A DNA stretch of 19,419 bases from the NCBI GenBank assembly GCA_004009845.1, contig RMBW01000252.1:1-19419 (forward strand), in the 5' to 3' direction. The translations under genes and the position numbers were made by a program. Below the pieces are notes generated by a model. It searched no databases and was not told the origin of the DNA. It saw only the letters and a program-made list of their open reading frames with translations. Numbering within the stretch: position 1 is the first letter of the stretch; every line of letters starts with the position of its first letter. The stretch comes from Davidsoniella eucalypti. Its lineage: Eukaryota; Ascomycota; Sordariomycetes; Microascales; Ceratocystidaceae. Shown here in pieces: positions 8,642-16,415 of this stretch.

Positions 8642-9280
8642 CTAAAATACATTCTGCGCTAATAATGGGGATGGTGGGTGGGTAAAAAATGAGCCCCCCC
8701 CCGTAGGGGTGCATGAAACGGGCCCCCCTGTCTTGGGTAGGAAGTCAGCTGATGCTGCTCCAATTAGCGCGCGGTCTAAGAATATGCGCCATGCGAGGGT
8801 GTCTTCGATATGTTTCACTGGTTCCCAAGTAGGGTCTTGGTAGCCGGACCACTTAACCAGTGCTTGTTCATGCCCACGGTATTTCCGTTGGCGGACAATT
8901 TCTTCCACGCGGAATTCTCCTTCGGCTATAGCGTCGTCTCCGTATGCTTCTTCTCTTGAGACAGCCTCAGGTTCGTCGTCTTGGATAACCTGTGAGGGTA
9001 AGGGGTTAGTCCCCGCGTGTCGTACCTTGCTGATGTGGAAGACTGGGTGGACTAGGCCTGGAATGTTAAGTCGGACTGCGTGGGTGCCTATCAGGCCTGT
9101 AACCGTGTAGCGGCGAGCTAGCCAATCTAGCTTCTTAGAGGGTCTTTCGGAAGCGATGTTCTCGCATTTCAGGAGGACTATGTCTCCTATCTGAAACTGG
9201 GAGGCTGGCTGGCGGCGGCGGTTAGCTGCTGTCTCCTGATAATCCTGTGCTGACGCCATGGCAACCTGTGCGAAACTGGT
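8642..9280 (-). CDS. pol: T2a pol C-terminus: integrase GPY/F-like module and chromodomain (5' truncated)
   Basis: In-frame from the junction (TSFAQVAMASAQDY) to a TAG at 8642-8644, 212 codons. Residues matching T1 pol: ANRRRQP, the SERPSKKLDWLARRYTV block of the integrase C-terminal module, HPVFHISKVR, then a chromodomain (FRVEEIVRQR, ALVKWSGYQDPTWEPV). The tail after the chromodomain is proline- and glycine-rich and differs from T1b pol. About 60 percent similar to T1 by eye, so a distinct but related family. The ATG at 9257-9259 is internal; the real start lies far upstream in the missing part. One T fewer than in T2b gives a shorter C-terminus. Confidence 0.88.
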   Translation of the reverse strand, partial: TSFAQVAMASAQDYQETAANRRRQPASQFQIGDIVLLKCENIASERPSKKLDWLARRYTVTGLIGTHAVRLNIPGLVHPVFHISKVRHAGTNPLPSQVIQDDEPEAVSREEAYGDDAIAEGEFRVEEIVRQRKYRGHEQALVKWSGYQDPTWEPVKHIEDTLAWRIFLDRALIGAASADFLPKTGGPVSCTPTGGGSFFTHPPSPLLAQNVF

Positions 9281-9282
9281 GG

Positions 9283-9463
9283 TGAGACGATATACGAGGA
9301 GTTGCGATGAAAACTGGTCGTAAAAGAATAGTTCGATTGAGACCGATGAAGGAGAAAGAGAAACTAAGACTAATAATCGGCGGGAATAGGTCCCTACTTA
9401 TAGCCGATTCTAGTACTGACAAGGAATGCCTTGGCTAACCTTACTAGGCCTTAGTCTCTTACA
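9283..9463 (-). repeat. 3' LTR of T1b
   Basis: 181 bp, the reverse complement of a TGTAAGAG to CGTCTCA LTR. It differs from the T1a LTRs by three substitutions in the R/U5 part, all shared with the other T1b LTR at 15561-15741. Confidence 0.95.
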
Positions 9464-9697
9464 ATAGTCTCCCCCCCCATCGGCAGAAAAATTACACTAA
9501 TTTTACGTCTAAACATACAAAAACACCCCTGTAGCATGGTGTATACAAACTTAAAACCGTATAGTACCAGGGTACTCAAATATCCAAAAACAGAAATAAC
9601 TCCAGAAACAGAAATAACTCCAAAATAGGTCAGCAATCTTATCCTGCAGACGCTCGGGTGTGCAGGTGACCAAGGTGGTGCAGCCAATATTGCTGCC
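9464..9697 (-). other. T1b 3' untranslated segment with polypurine tract and tandem repeat
   Basis: The polypurine tract (minus strand, eight G then AGA) is at 9468-9478. The 18-bp tandem repeat seen in T1a is here at 9587-9604 and 9605-9622. No credible gene. Confidence 0.75.
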
Positions 9698-12600
9698 TTA
9701 GCCTACCATCAGTGGACTGCGTGTGTCCATACTCGTACCATGGTCCTTCTCGGGGCCATCCTCTGGTAGCAACCAGGCAGTGTAAAGGGATTGGAGGGTC
9801 ACGTTCCAATTCTTTTTCGTCTTCTCCGTGAAGACCAACCATGCTGCAGTGTCCTTCACGTGTTCCAATGGTTCCCAGGTAGCATCTTGGTAACCTTTCC
9901 ATTTGACCAAGGCTTGCGTGTGTCCATGGCGGGTACGTTGCTTGACGATTGCTTCCACTCTGTACTCGCCTGTTTCCACAGAGTCGTCTTCCAGTGCTTC
10001 CCTAGCCGTGATAGCCGCGGGCTCATCATCAGGTACTTCCTGTGAGGGTAAGGGGTTGTTGGGAGCTCGGCGGATTAGGCTTACGTGGAAGACGGGGTGG
10101 ATGCCTGTCGGCACGTTCAATCGTACATTGTGGGTGCCTGTAACCTCCAGGACTGTGTACAGTCTGGCCAACCAGTCTAACTTCTTGGACGGTCTCTCCG
10201 TGGTCAAGTTCTTCGTGTTGAGGTAGACCTTGTCTCCCACTCTGAAGCTCTCAGATGGTTGACGGAGACGGTTAGCGCTAGTTTCCTGGTGCTCTTGGGT
10301 GGCGGCCATAGCTACGATCGCGAACTGTGTTGCGTTGCTTAGTTTGGTCAACCATTCCTGGGCACCACAGACAGGAGACTTGTCGGAGGCAGGGGGACCT
10401 TGTACAGATGGTTCAATAATGTCGACGTTAAACCCGTGGGTCATGAAGAACGGTGAGAGACCCGTAGTGGAAGAGATCCTGTTGTTCAGTGCGAGTTGTG
10501 CTTGAGGCAGCAAGGAGGCCCAGTCGTCCTGAGCGAAGGAACAGAAATTGCGAAGGTACGTTTCAATCTCCTGATTACTGCGTTCTTGGCTGCCATCCGT
10601 TTGAGGATGGAACGCTGTGGACAGGCGACGCTGGATCCCAAAGCGACGGCATACTTCGCCCCAAAATAACTGCGCAAATTGAGGCCCTCTATCGGAAACG
10701 ATAGCAAGGGGGAAACCGTGGTGAGAAAAGACGTGGATCAGCAGGGCTTCAGCGGTGGCTTGTGCGGTGATAGCCTTCATGGGAATCAGAATCTGTGATT
10801 TAGACAGACGATCAGTGACCCCTAGAATGGAGGTGCAACCAGCAGAAGGGGGTAACGGGCCGATAAAGTCCATAGCCAATTCAGACCAAGGTCTGGACGG
10901 TACTGGTAGGGGTTTCAGCAGGCCGCGCTTCTGCTCTCGCCAAATCTTGCTTTTTCCGCAAGACGAGCAATTCGATACGAACTGACGGACATCGTTGGTC
11001 AGACCAGGCCAGGCATATTCGCGCGACACTAGGTCACGGGTGATTGCTCTGCCGGGGTGGCCTGCGAGGGTGGAATCGTGGATCTGCTGGATAATTTTGG
11101 TCCTCAAAGGCTCGTGGTGAGGGACCCAAAGTCTATCGCGCCAGCGTAGTCTCCCTTCCGAGTCTAGTTTGCACTCGCTCATTTGCCATTGCAAACCCCA
11201 GTCGGCTGGGAATGAGCGAGCTCCCTCTCGTACTAATTTCCGAGCTATCCACCAACGGTTGCATTGGGCTAGAGCTTGGTTCCATAGGCTAGTCATCTCG
11301 GGGTCCGCGAAGGGGGAGGTCACAGCTTCCTTAGTCGCCTTGTCGTCAGTCGGCGCGTCCTTGTCAGGCTCCTGAGCCCAAACTGCGCCGATTACCACCA
11401 GGTCGTTGCTTGACTCACTCTTCTCAAGGAGTTGGTGGAAGCGACTAGCCAGCCTGTCGTCATTTTCGTTGGCTGGCATGTCCTGGTCCCTTCTAGACAG
11501 GGCGTCTGGCACAACTTGCTCAGTACCTGGGCGGTGGCGTAGGCAGAAACTAAAGTCCGAAAGCTCATATCCCCAGCGGCGCTGTCTCTCAGCCAACGTT
11601 CTCTTGGTCTGAAAGTATTCCAAGTTGCGGTGATCAGTCCACACCACAAAGTCGACCCCTAGGAGGAAATGGCGCCATTCGCGAATGGACCAGTAGATGG
11701 CCAACATCTCCTTGTCGTGAATGGGGTAGTTGGCTTCGGGGGGTGTGAGTTTGCGAGAAAGGAAGGCAATGGGATGCATGAGACCATCATCTCCTCGTTG
11801 AGACAATTCTGCTCCCAGGGCGTAACCGGATGAGTCCGCGGTCAATACCGTTTCTCTCAGCGGGTCAAAGGGGGTCAAAACAGGGGGAGTGAGGAAGGCT
11901 CTCTTAACCTCGGCGAAAGCGTGCGCACATGCGTCGGACCAGACAAAGGGGGTATCCTTCTTGGTTAACCCTACCATCGGCGCTATCATTTCAGACAGTC
12001 GAGGTACAAAGTCTCGATAGAAGTTGACAAAGCCGATGAATCCACGTAGACCTTTCAAAGTTGTGGGAGAATTCCAGTTGCGGATCGCAAGGGTTTTCTC
12101 AGGGTCTGCCTTGATGCCAATACCTGGGCCAACAATGAAGCCGAGGAACTTGATTTCCTTAGCTAGGAACTGGCACTTGCGGAGGTCGAGTTGTAGGCCG
12201 GCGAGATCGAGCGCGTGGACAATTTCGAGCACTAACTTCCTGTGCTCTTCCTCAGTACCACTGGAGTAGATGTCCACATCGTCAATGTAGGCGCTGCAGC
12301 TGATGCCTAGCCATTTCCGAAGGACCGAATTGATGTAACGCTGGAACGCAGCAGGGGCATTAGTCAAACCGAAAGGGATAACGTTCCATTCAAAGGCCCC
12401 TAGGGGAGTCCGAAATGCGGTTAACTCCTCGTAGCCAGGGGCGATACGAATGCGATGGAAGGCAGCAATGACATCGACCTTGGACACCCACTTGGCTTCC
12501 GAAATTTGCCGAAGGGTGTCGTGGATAAGGGGTAAGGGGTATGAGTCCTTTTTGGAAATAGCGTTGACTGCGCGGTAGTCTACGCAGAAACGAATTCCAC

Positions 12601-13330
12601 CTCCAGGTTTCTTTACAAATAGCACTGGAGAGCCCACTTCAGACTTTGTGTCCTTTATCCATCTTGTAGACAACAGTTCGGTCAATGTCTTCTGCATTAC
12701 CAATAGTTCTGCGCGAGACAGCGGATACAACGATTGTACAGGTAATGTCTTCCCTTCCAGCAGCTCGATTTTCAAGTCTACTCCAGGCCGGTGTGGCGGG
12801 AGGTCCTTCGAGGCTTTGGCTTCGAACGCAGAGGCAACAGGTCTTAACCATTCTGGGAGGGGTGGTCTTTCCAGTTCTTTCTGTTCCAACGCTCTGTTAA
12901 CATCTTCTAGTGTGATGCGGTAAACAGCAGTGTCGTCGTTGTCGCAGAGTTTGTGGAATTCCTCAGGTGTTAACTCCTCAGCTGTAGTGACTTCAATCTG
13001 TCCAGAACGAGGGTGCAGGTGTACATCGTGGTTGATGAGCCAGCGTTGACCGAGTATCAGGTCTTCGGTTTGGCCGGGGACGACGTAGGCCCAAATGTCC
13101 TCGTGGTGGTCAGGTAGATGTAGCGTAAACTGTGCTATCTGAGTGATGACCGGGGGGTCGGACTGGGAGGAGGCGAGGGAGACCTTGCGAGGCTCGATAG
13201 GCTGGGTTTGGGTAGCGTAGGGGAGTAGGCGCGGAGGGACGACGGCGAGGCAGAGGCAGCCACTGTCGACGAGAGCTTTAGTCGAAAGTTCATTAATAGA
13301 CAAATCTAAGTATAAACCTTTAGCTCCCAT
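9698..13330 (-). CDS. pol: T1b pol polyprotein: protease, RT, RNase H, integrase, chromodomain
   Basis: 1210 codons, intact. Residues: aspartic protease with VDSGC (D22); RT about 205-425 with catalytic YIDD at 348-351; RNase H about 485-615 (D499, E541, D566); integrase H2C2 finger (H751, H758, C788, C791); DDE triad D821, D880, E916, with the family-typical 35-residue gap between the last two; GPY/F-like module about 1055-1090; chromodomain about 1123-1167 (Y1123, W1144, Y1147, W1152). ATG 13330 is marked as the start, but the pol frame is open upstream through the gag stop. A Gag-Pol fusion by -1 frameshifting is therefore more likely than separate initiation. It would make cDNA in cytoplasmic particles and integrate it; the chromodomain probably guides insertion to H3K9-methylated chromatin. 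All catalytic residues I can check are present. Confidence 0.95.
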   Translation of the reverse strand: MGAKGLYLDLSINELSTKALVDSGCLCLAVVPPRLLPYATQTQPIEPRKVSLASSQSDPPVITQIAQFTLHLPDHHEDIWAYVVPGQTEDLILGQRWLINHDVHLHPRSGQIEVTTAEELTPEEFHKLCDNDDTAVYRITLEDVNRALEQKELERPPLPEWLRPVASAFEAKASKDLPPHRPGVDLKIELLEGKTLPVQSLYPLSRAELLVMQKTLTELLSTRWIKDTKSEVGSPVLFVKKPGGGIRFCVDYRAVNAISKKDSYPLPLIHDTLRQISEAKWVSKVDVIAAFHRIRIAPGYEELTAFRTPLGAFEWNVIPFGLTNAPAAFQRYINSVLRKWLGISCSAYIDDVDIYSSGTEEEHRKLVLEIVHALDLAGLQLDLRKCQFLAKEIKFLGFIVGPGIGIKADPEKTLAIRNWNSPTTLKGLRGFIGFVNFYRDFVPRLSEMIAPMVGLTKKDTPFVWSDACAHAFAEVKRAFLTPPVLTPFDPLRETVLTADSSGYALGAELSQRGDDGLMHPIAFLSRKLTPPEANYPIHDKEMLAIYWSIREWRHFLLGVDFVVWTDHRNLEYFQTKRTLAERQRRWGYELSDFSFCLRHRPGTEQVVPDALSRRDQDMPANENDDRLASRFHQLLEKSESSNDLVVIGAVWAQEPDKDAPTDDKATKEAVTSPFADPEMTSLWNQALAQCNRWWIARKLVREGARSFPADWGLQWQMSECKLDSEGRLRWRDRLWVPHHEPLRTKIIQQIHDSTLAGHPGRAITRDLVSREYAWPGLTNDVRQFVSNCSSCGKSKIWREQKRGLLKPLPVPSRPWSELAMDFIGPLPPSAGCTSILGVTDRLSKSQILIPMKAITAQATAEALLIHVFSHHGFPLAIVSDRGPQFAQLFWGEVCRRFGIQRRLSTAFHPQTDGSQERSNQEIETYLRNFCSFAQDDWASLLPQAQLALNNRISSTTGLSPFFMTHGFNVDIIEPSVQGPPASDKSPVCGAQEWLTKLSNATQFAIVAMAATQEHQETSANRLRQPSESFRVGDKVYLNTKNLTTERPSKKLDWLARLYTVLEVTGTHNVRLNVPTGIHPVFHVSLIRRAPNNPLPSQEVPDDEPAAITAREALEDDSVETGEYRVEAIVKQRTRHGHTQALVKWKGYQDATWEPLEHVKDTAAWLVFTEKTKKNWNVTLQSLYTAWLLPEDGPEKDHGTSMDTRSPLMVG

Positions 13331-13370
13331 CTGAGTTCTAACTATCTCTTCCCCTATCTTCGTATCCTCC

Positions 13371-13406
13371 TGGTCAGGGCGCGACTTGTCCTGACCACCT
13401 AAAAAT
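13371..13406 (-). promoter_or_regulatory. Candidate -1 programmed frameshift signal between gag and pol (T1b)
   Basis: On the minus strand, ATTTTTA (13406 down to 13400) overlaps the gag TAG (13401-13399). A perfect 8-bp stem TGGTCAGG/CCTGACCA (13397-13390 with 13378-13371, loop 11 nt) follows 2 nt later. The P-site TTT can re-pair one base back with no mismatch, after which the frame reads TTA GGT GGT and continues without a stop into protease. The spacer is short compared with classical signals. Confidence 0.65.
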
Positions 13407-15195
13407 CCAGTTCAATTAGGTCGTATTCAGACCCGTTCTCCGCTACCTTAGAGTCGACCTTGGCTACCGTCGTAGTGGTGTTGTCAGGGGGAGGTAGCAC
13501 ACGATCCATGGCCCGTTCGTCATACTTCGCGATTTCCTCACGCATTACCGTGCGTATGGCGTTGATAGACAGCTGATTGTTGGAGGGGCCTGGCTGGGAA
13601 GAGCGCTGGGGGCAACGGCGTGCGATGTGATCCTTGAGTCCACAGATAAAGCATGCGTTTTCGCGCATTAACCGGTGTCGTTCCGACTCGGACAGTTTTG
13701 GTCTGTCTGAGCGGGCAGCAAGCTGAGGGCGGTTCTCCCGACGGGTCTGTTGGTCAGGCCGCTCTCTCCAGTTACTCGACTTGGTGTGCTCGGGCTTAGG
13801 GGTGGACTCAACGATGCGGCGCTTACCAGTGGGGCGGTCGAAGTGCTTCAAGAGGCTGTCAATGATGGCGTGGTATGAGTTGGACTCCCAAGCCCATCCG
13901 GTGCGTTCAACCAAATCGTCACGCATGGCAGAACGTAGGATGTCGATCAACGTGGTGTCGTCGTGAATGCCGGCTTCCATGGCTAGGGTTTCGAATCGGA
14001 GGTGGAAGGCCTTGAAGGTTTCACGATCTCCCTGAGCGGACTTGTAGAAGGCGATGCGAGCGTTAGTGAGTCGTTCGCGCGACCGGAACATATCGTCGAG
14101 TTTCTCCAGCAGCAGATCGTAGGGTCTGGATCGTTGGCAGATAGAGTCGAAAAAGACGTTCAACTTGGCTTGCGTGTTCGTGCCTAAGCGGCCGTACAGG
14201 TAGACTGCTTTAGAGAGGTCACCGCCTAGGGCTGTTCCATCGATTAACATCTTGTTCGTTGCCAGCCTTCTCCAGATCTCGTAGTCAGAGTGCAAGCCGC
14301 TGAATTCGCTAAGTAGAGGCTGGACCTGACGGGGTAGGTTTTGGCTGGACGAGACGGGTAGTGGCTGAGGAGCAGGGGCAGGCGGTAGCGGAGGAGCGGC
14401 AGTATCATGACGCTCTTTGGCGAACAGCATTTGACCGAGTCGATTCATCATAGACTTCATTTCTACCATGTCAGTTTGCAGAGAGTCCAGACGGTCGGCT
14501 TCACGCGAGGGTTGGCGACCACGGTCAGATTCAGGGTAGGTATCGCGGGGTCTCATGCTTTCGGCCAGACGTGCCAGGTCAGAGGTATCAGATGGGATGT
14601 CACTGGCGTCGTCTTCATCGTCTGCGGGTAGGGGGTTGCGAGAAGTGGTTACTCGACTCAGGGTGCGTGCATGAGTTGTCTCGGTCGCGATCAATTGTTC
14701 AGTGGTTTCCCTGGCCTTGGAGCGTGCTCTCGTGGGGGTGCGAGGCAGGCCCATGAATGGTGACTTGAGAAGGGAAGGGCGGAGCGAGGTTCGAGCAACG
14801 CGTTCCTGACGCGTACGGGCTTGGCCGATGTGAACATGGCCGACAAAACCGCTGGTGAAAGATAGATGTCCTAGGTGGCTGTGGAAATGCTGACTGTGAC
14901 TAAGGATGTCACGGGAGGCAGGGCAGAATCCTAGGACGGCAGCGAGGCGCGCGCGTTCCTTACGTTTAAAGAGTGCAAGGTAGCACCAGCCGGGTCTACT
15001 CCAGGGTCGGTCCTCGGGTAGGCCTACGGCCGACAGCGTGTAACCCTCAGGAGGTTCCTGGCTGGGGTCTAGGAGGTGTACGCGGGCCAGGGCTAGTTTC
15101 TCCTTGATAATTAGGAAGGCCTCGTAGTAGCCAACGAGGGCGGCGCAGTTCAGGGAGGCCAAGATGACCAGAAACAGGAAGGTGAAGTCAGACAT
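13399..15195 (-). CDS. gag: T1b Gag: hydrophobic N-terminus, capsid-like region, CCHC zinc knuckle
   Basis: 598 codons, intact, ATG at 15195 just after the leader. Residues 4-25 form a hydrophobic stretch (FTFLFLVILASLNCAALVGYY) that looks like a signal anchor; 70-95 is basic with W/C/Y; 150-200 is rich in S, T, R and acidic residues; 264-282 is a proline-rich linker; 290-450 resembles a retrotransposon capsid (EFSGLHSDYEIWRR, KLNVFFDSICQ, FKAFHLRFETLA); 460-510 is very basic; the knuckle is C515, C518, H523, C528 (CX2CX4HX4C), which binds RNA. The N-terminal 250 residues are an unusual extension with no family that I recognise. It forms the particle that packages the element RNA. The 598-aa length is long for a Ty3/gypsy Gag. 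Confidence 0.93.
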   Translation of the reverse strand: MSDFTFLFLVILASLNCAALVGYYEAFLIIKEKLALARVHLLDPSQEPPEGYTLSAVGLPEDRPWSRPGWCYLALFKRKERARLAAVLGFCPASRDILSHSQHFHSHLGHLSFTSGFVGHVHIGQARTRQERVARTSLRPSLLKSPFMGLPRTPTRARSKARETTEQLIATETTHARTLSRVTTSRNPLPADDEDDASDIPSDTSDLARLAESMRPRDTYPESDRGRQPSREADRLDSLQTDMVEMKSMMNRLGQMLFAKERHDTAAPPLPPAPAPQPLPVSSSQNLPRQVQPLLSEFSGLHSDYEIWRRLATNKMLIDGTALGGDLSKAVYLYGRLGTNTQAKLNVFFDSICQRSRPYDLLLEKLDDMFRSRERLTNARIAFYKSAQGDRETFKAFHLRFETLAMEAGIHDDTTLIDILRSAMRDDLVERTGWAWESNSYHAIIDSLLKHFDRPTGKRRIVESTPKPEHTKSSNWRERPDQQTRRENRPQLAARSDRPKLSESERHRLMRENACFICGLKDHIARRCPQRSSQPGPSNNQLSINAIRTVMREEIAKYDERAMDRVLPPPDNTTTTVAKVDSKVAENGSEYDLIELDF

Positions 15196-15220
15196 CGTGA
15201 CTAAGGGCGCAAGGGGTAAT

Positions 15221-15533
15221 CAAGCGGACTGGGAGGGGCAAGCCTGGTAAGGGGAAGGCTTGGACAAGGGGGCAGACTGTTTAGAGGGAGTCTGGACGGG
15301 GTAAGAGGGCAAACAGAGACAGTGTTTGGACAGAGGAGGAAAAGCAAGCGGACGGCTTGAACAAAGTAGAGGGCAAGCGGACGGCTTGGACAGGATAGAA
15401 AGCAAGCGGACGGCTTGGACAGAATAGGTAGCAAGCGGACGGCTTGGACAGAATAGGTAGCAAGCGGACGGCTTGGACAGAGATAACACAGCGAGCAGAT
15501 GCTCGGACAAAAGGGGCAAGCGGATGCTTGGAC
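15221..15533 (-). repeat. Leader array of ten hairpins with covarying stems (T1b)
   Basis: Minus-strand counterpart of the T1a array. It has one CAAGC-4 nt-GCTTG unit (15517-15530), one CGAGC/GCTCG unit, five CAAGC-CGTCC-GCTTG units, then CAAACA/TGTTTG, CAGACT/AGTCTG and CAAGCCT/AGGCTTG units and a trailing half unit (from 15221). Two more units than T1a account for most of the 57-nt difference in leader length (365 against 308). The variant-stem units keep their order in both copies, while the CAAGCCGTCCGCTTG unit expands. Confidence 0.8.
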
Positions 15534-15547
15534 AAGATAAAGAAGTT

Positions 15548-15558
15548 ATCGGTCTCAA
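15548..15558 (-). other. Self-complementary primer-binding site of T1b
   Basis: On the minus strand TTGAGACCGAT, 2 nt inside the 5' LTR border, fully complementary to ATCGGTCTCAA within the LTR (15615-15625). Same arrangement as in T1a. Confidence 0.8.
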
Positions 15559-15560
15559 AA

Positions 15561-15741
15561 TGAGACGATATACGAGGAGTTGCGATGAAAACTGGTCGTA
15601 AAAGAATAGTTCGATTGAGACCGATGAAGGAGAAAGAGAAACTAAGACTAATAATCGGCGGGAATAGGTCCCTACTTATAGCCGATTCTAGTACTGACAA
15701 GGAATGCCTTGGCTAACCTTACTAGGCCTTAGTCTCTTACA
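15561..15741 (-). repeat. 5' LTR of T1b
   Basis: 181 bp, read as identical to 9283-9463. The putative TATA lies at 15672-15680 and the predicted RNA 5' end near 15625, reading leftward. Its outer end meets T2b at 15742 with a CA overlap. Confidence 0.95.
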
Positions 15742-16392
15742 CAGGTTGCCATGGCGTCAGCACAGGATTATCAGGAGACAGCAGCTAACCGCCGCCGCCA
15801 GCCAGCCTCCCAGTTTCAGATAGGAGACGTAGTGCTCCTGAAATGCGAAAACATCGCTTCTGAAAGACCCTCTAAGAAGCTAGATTGGCTAGCTCGCCGC
15901 TACACGGTTACAGGCCTGATAGGCACCCACGCAGTCCGACTTAACATTCCAGGCCTAGTCCACCCAGTCTTCCACATCAGCAAGGTACAACACGCAGGGA
16001 CTAACCCCCTGCCCTCACAGGTCATCCAAGACGACGAACCTGAGGCTGTCTCAAGGGAGGAAGCATACGGAGACGACGCTATAGCCGAAGGAGAATTCCG
16101 CGTGGAAGAAATTGTCCGCCAACGGAAATACCGTGGGCATGAACAAGCACTGGTTAAATGGTCTGGTTACCAGGACCCTACTTGGGAACCAGTGAAACAT
16201 ATCGAAGACACCCTCGCATGGCGCATATTCTTAGACCGCGCGCTAATTGGAGCAGCATCAGCTGACTTCCTACCCAAGACAGGGGGGCCCGTTTCATGCA
16301 CCCCTACGGGGGGGGCCTCATTTTTTACCCACCCACCATCCCCATTATTAGCGCAAAATGTATTTTTAGTATTAGTTTTAGATTATAGTTAG
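15742..16392 (+). CDS. pol: T2b pol C-terminus: integrase GPY/F-like module and chromodomain (5' truncated)
   Basis: In-frame from CAG GTT GCC ATG at the LTR border to TAG at 16390-16392, 216 codons. It holds the same SERPSKKLDWLARRYTV block, HPVFHISKVQ and chromodomain (FRVEEIV, ALVKWSGYQDPTWEPV) as T2a, with a few amino-acid differences (for example DVVLLK against DIVLLK, KVQHA against KVRHA). An extra T near the end shifts the last codons and adds LVLVLDYS after the shared QNVF. The change lies beyond the chromodomain and probably has little effect. The real N-terminus is absent. Confidence 0.88.
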   Translation, partial: QVAMASAQDYQETAANRRRQPASQFQIGDVVLLKCENIASERPSKKLDWLARRYTVTGLIGTHAVRLNIPGLVHPVFHISKVQHAGTNPLPSQVIQDDEPEAVSREEAYGDDAIAEGEFRVEEIVRQRKYRGHEQALVKWSGYQDPTWEPVKHIEDTLAWRIFLDRALIGAASADFLPKTGGPVSCTPTGGASFFTHPPSPLLAQNVFLVLVLDYS

Positions 16393-16397
16393 CATCC

Positions 16398-16411
16398 GAG
16401 AGGGGGGGGGG
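16398..16411 (+). other. Polypurine tract of T2b
   Basis: GAGA and ten G, followed by CTAA and the LTR; same as T2a. Confidence 0.75.
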
Positions 16412-16415
16412 CTAA

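Larger units (their letters stand above)
8417..9282 (-). mobile_element. T2a: truncated 3' end of a second chromodomain Ty3/gypsy family
   Basis: On the minus strand: the pol C-terminus (to 8642), a short tail, a polypurine tract and a 179-bp 3' LTR (8417-8595). It is inserted in O's integrase region. At 9282 it meets the 3' LTR of T1b. Its 5' part and 5' LTR are missing from the window. 8417-9268 matches 15742-16594 in inverted orientation with few substitutions and one T-run indel. Confidence 0.92.
9283..15741 (-). mobile_element. T1b: full-length, apparently intact chromodomain Ty3/gypsy retrotransposon
   Basis: 6459 bp on the minus strand with two 181-bp LTRs that I read as identical, PBS, hairpin leader, intact gag and pol frames and polypurine tract. 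It is 62 bp longer than T1a, mostly because of two extra leader hairpin units. The flanks (GGTGG at 9278-9282, CAGGT at 15742-15746) are not a target duplication, and both outside sequences are T2 3' ends facing away from the element. It may be a recombinant of two insertions, or an assembly join. Confidence 0.95.

Noticed and set aside
9278..15746. Target-site duplication for T1b
   Set aside because: GGTGG and CAGGT do not match, and shifting the borders by the 2-bp CA overlap does not produce one.
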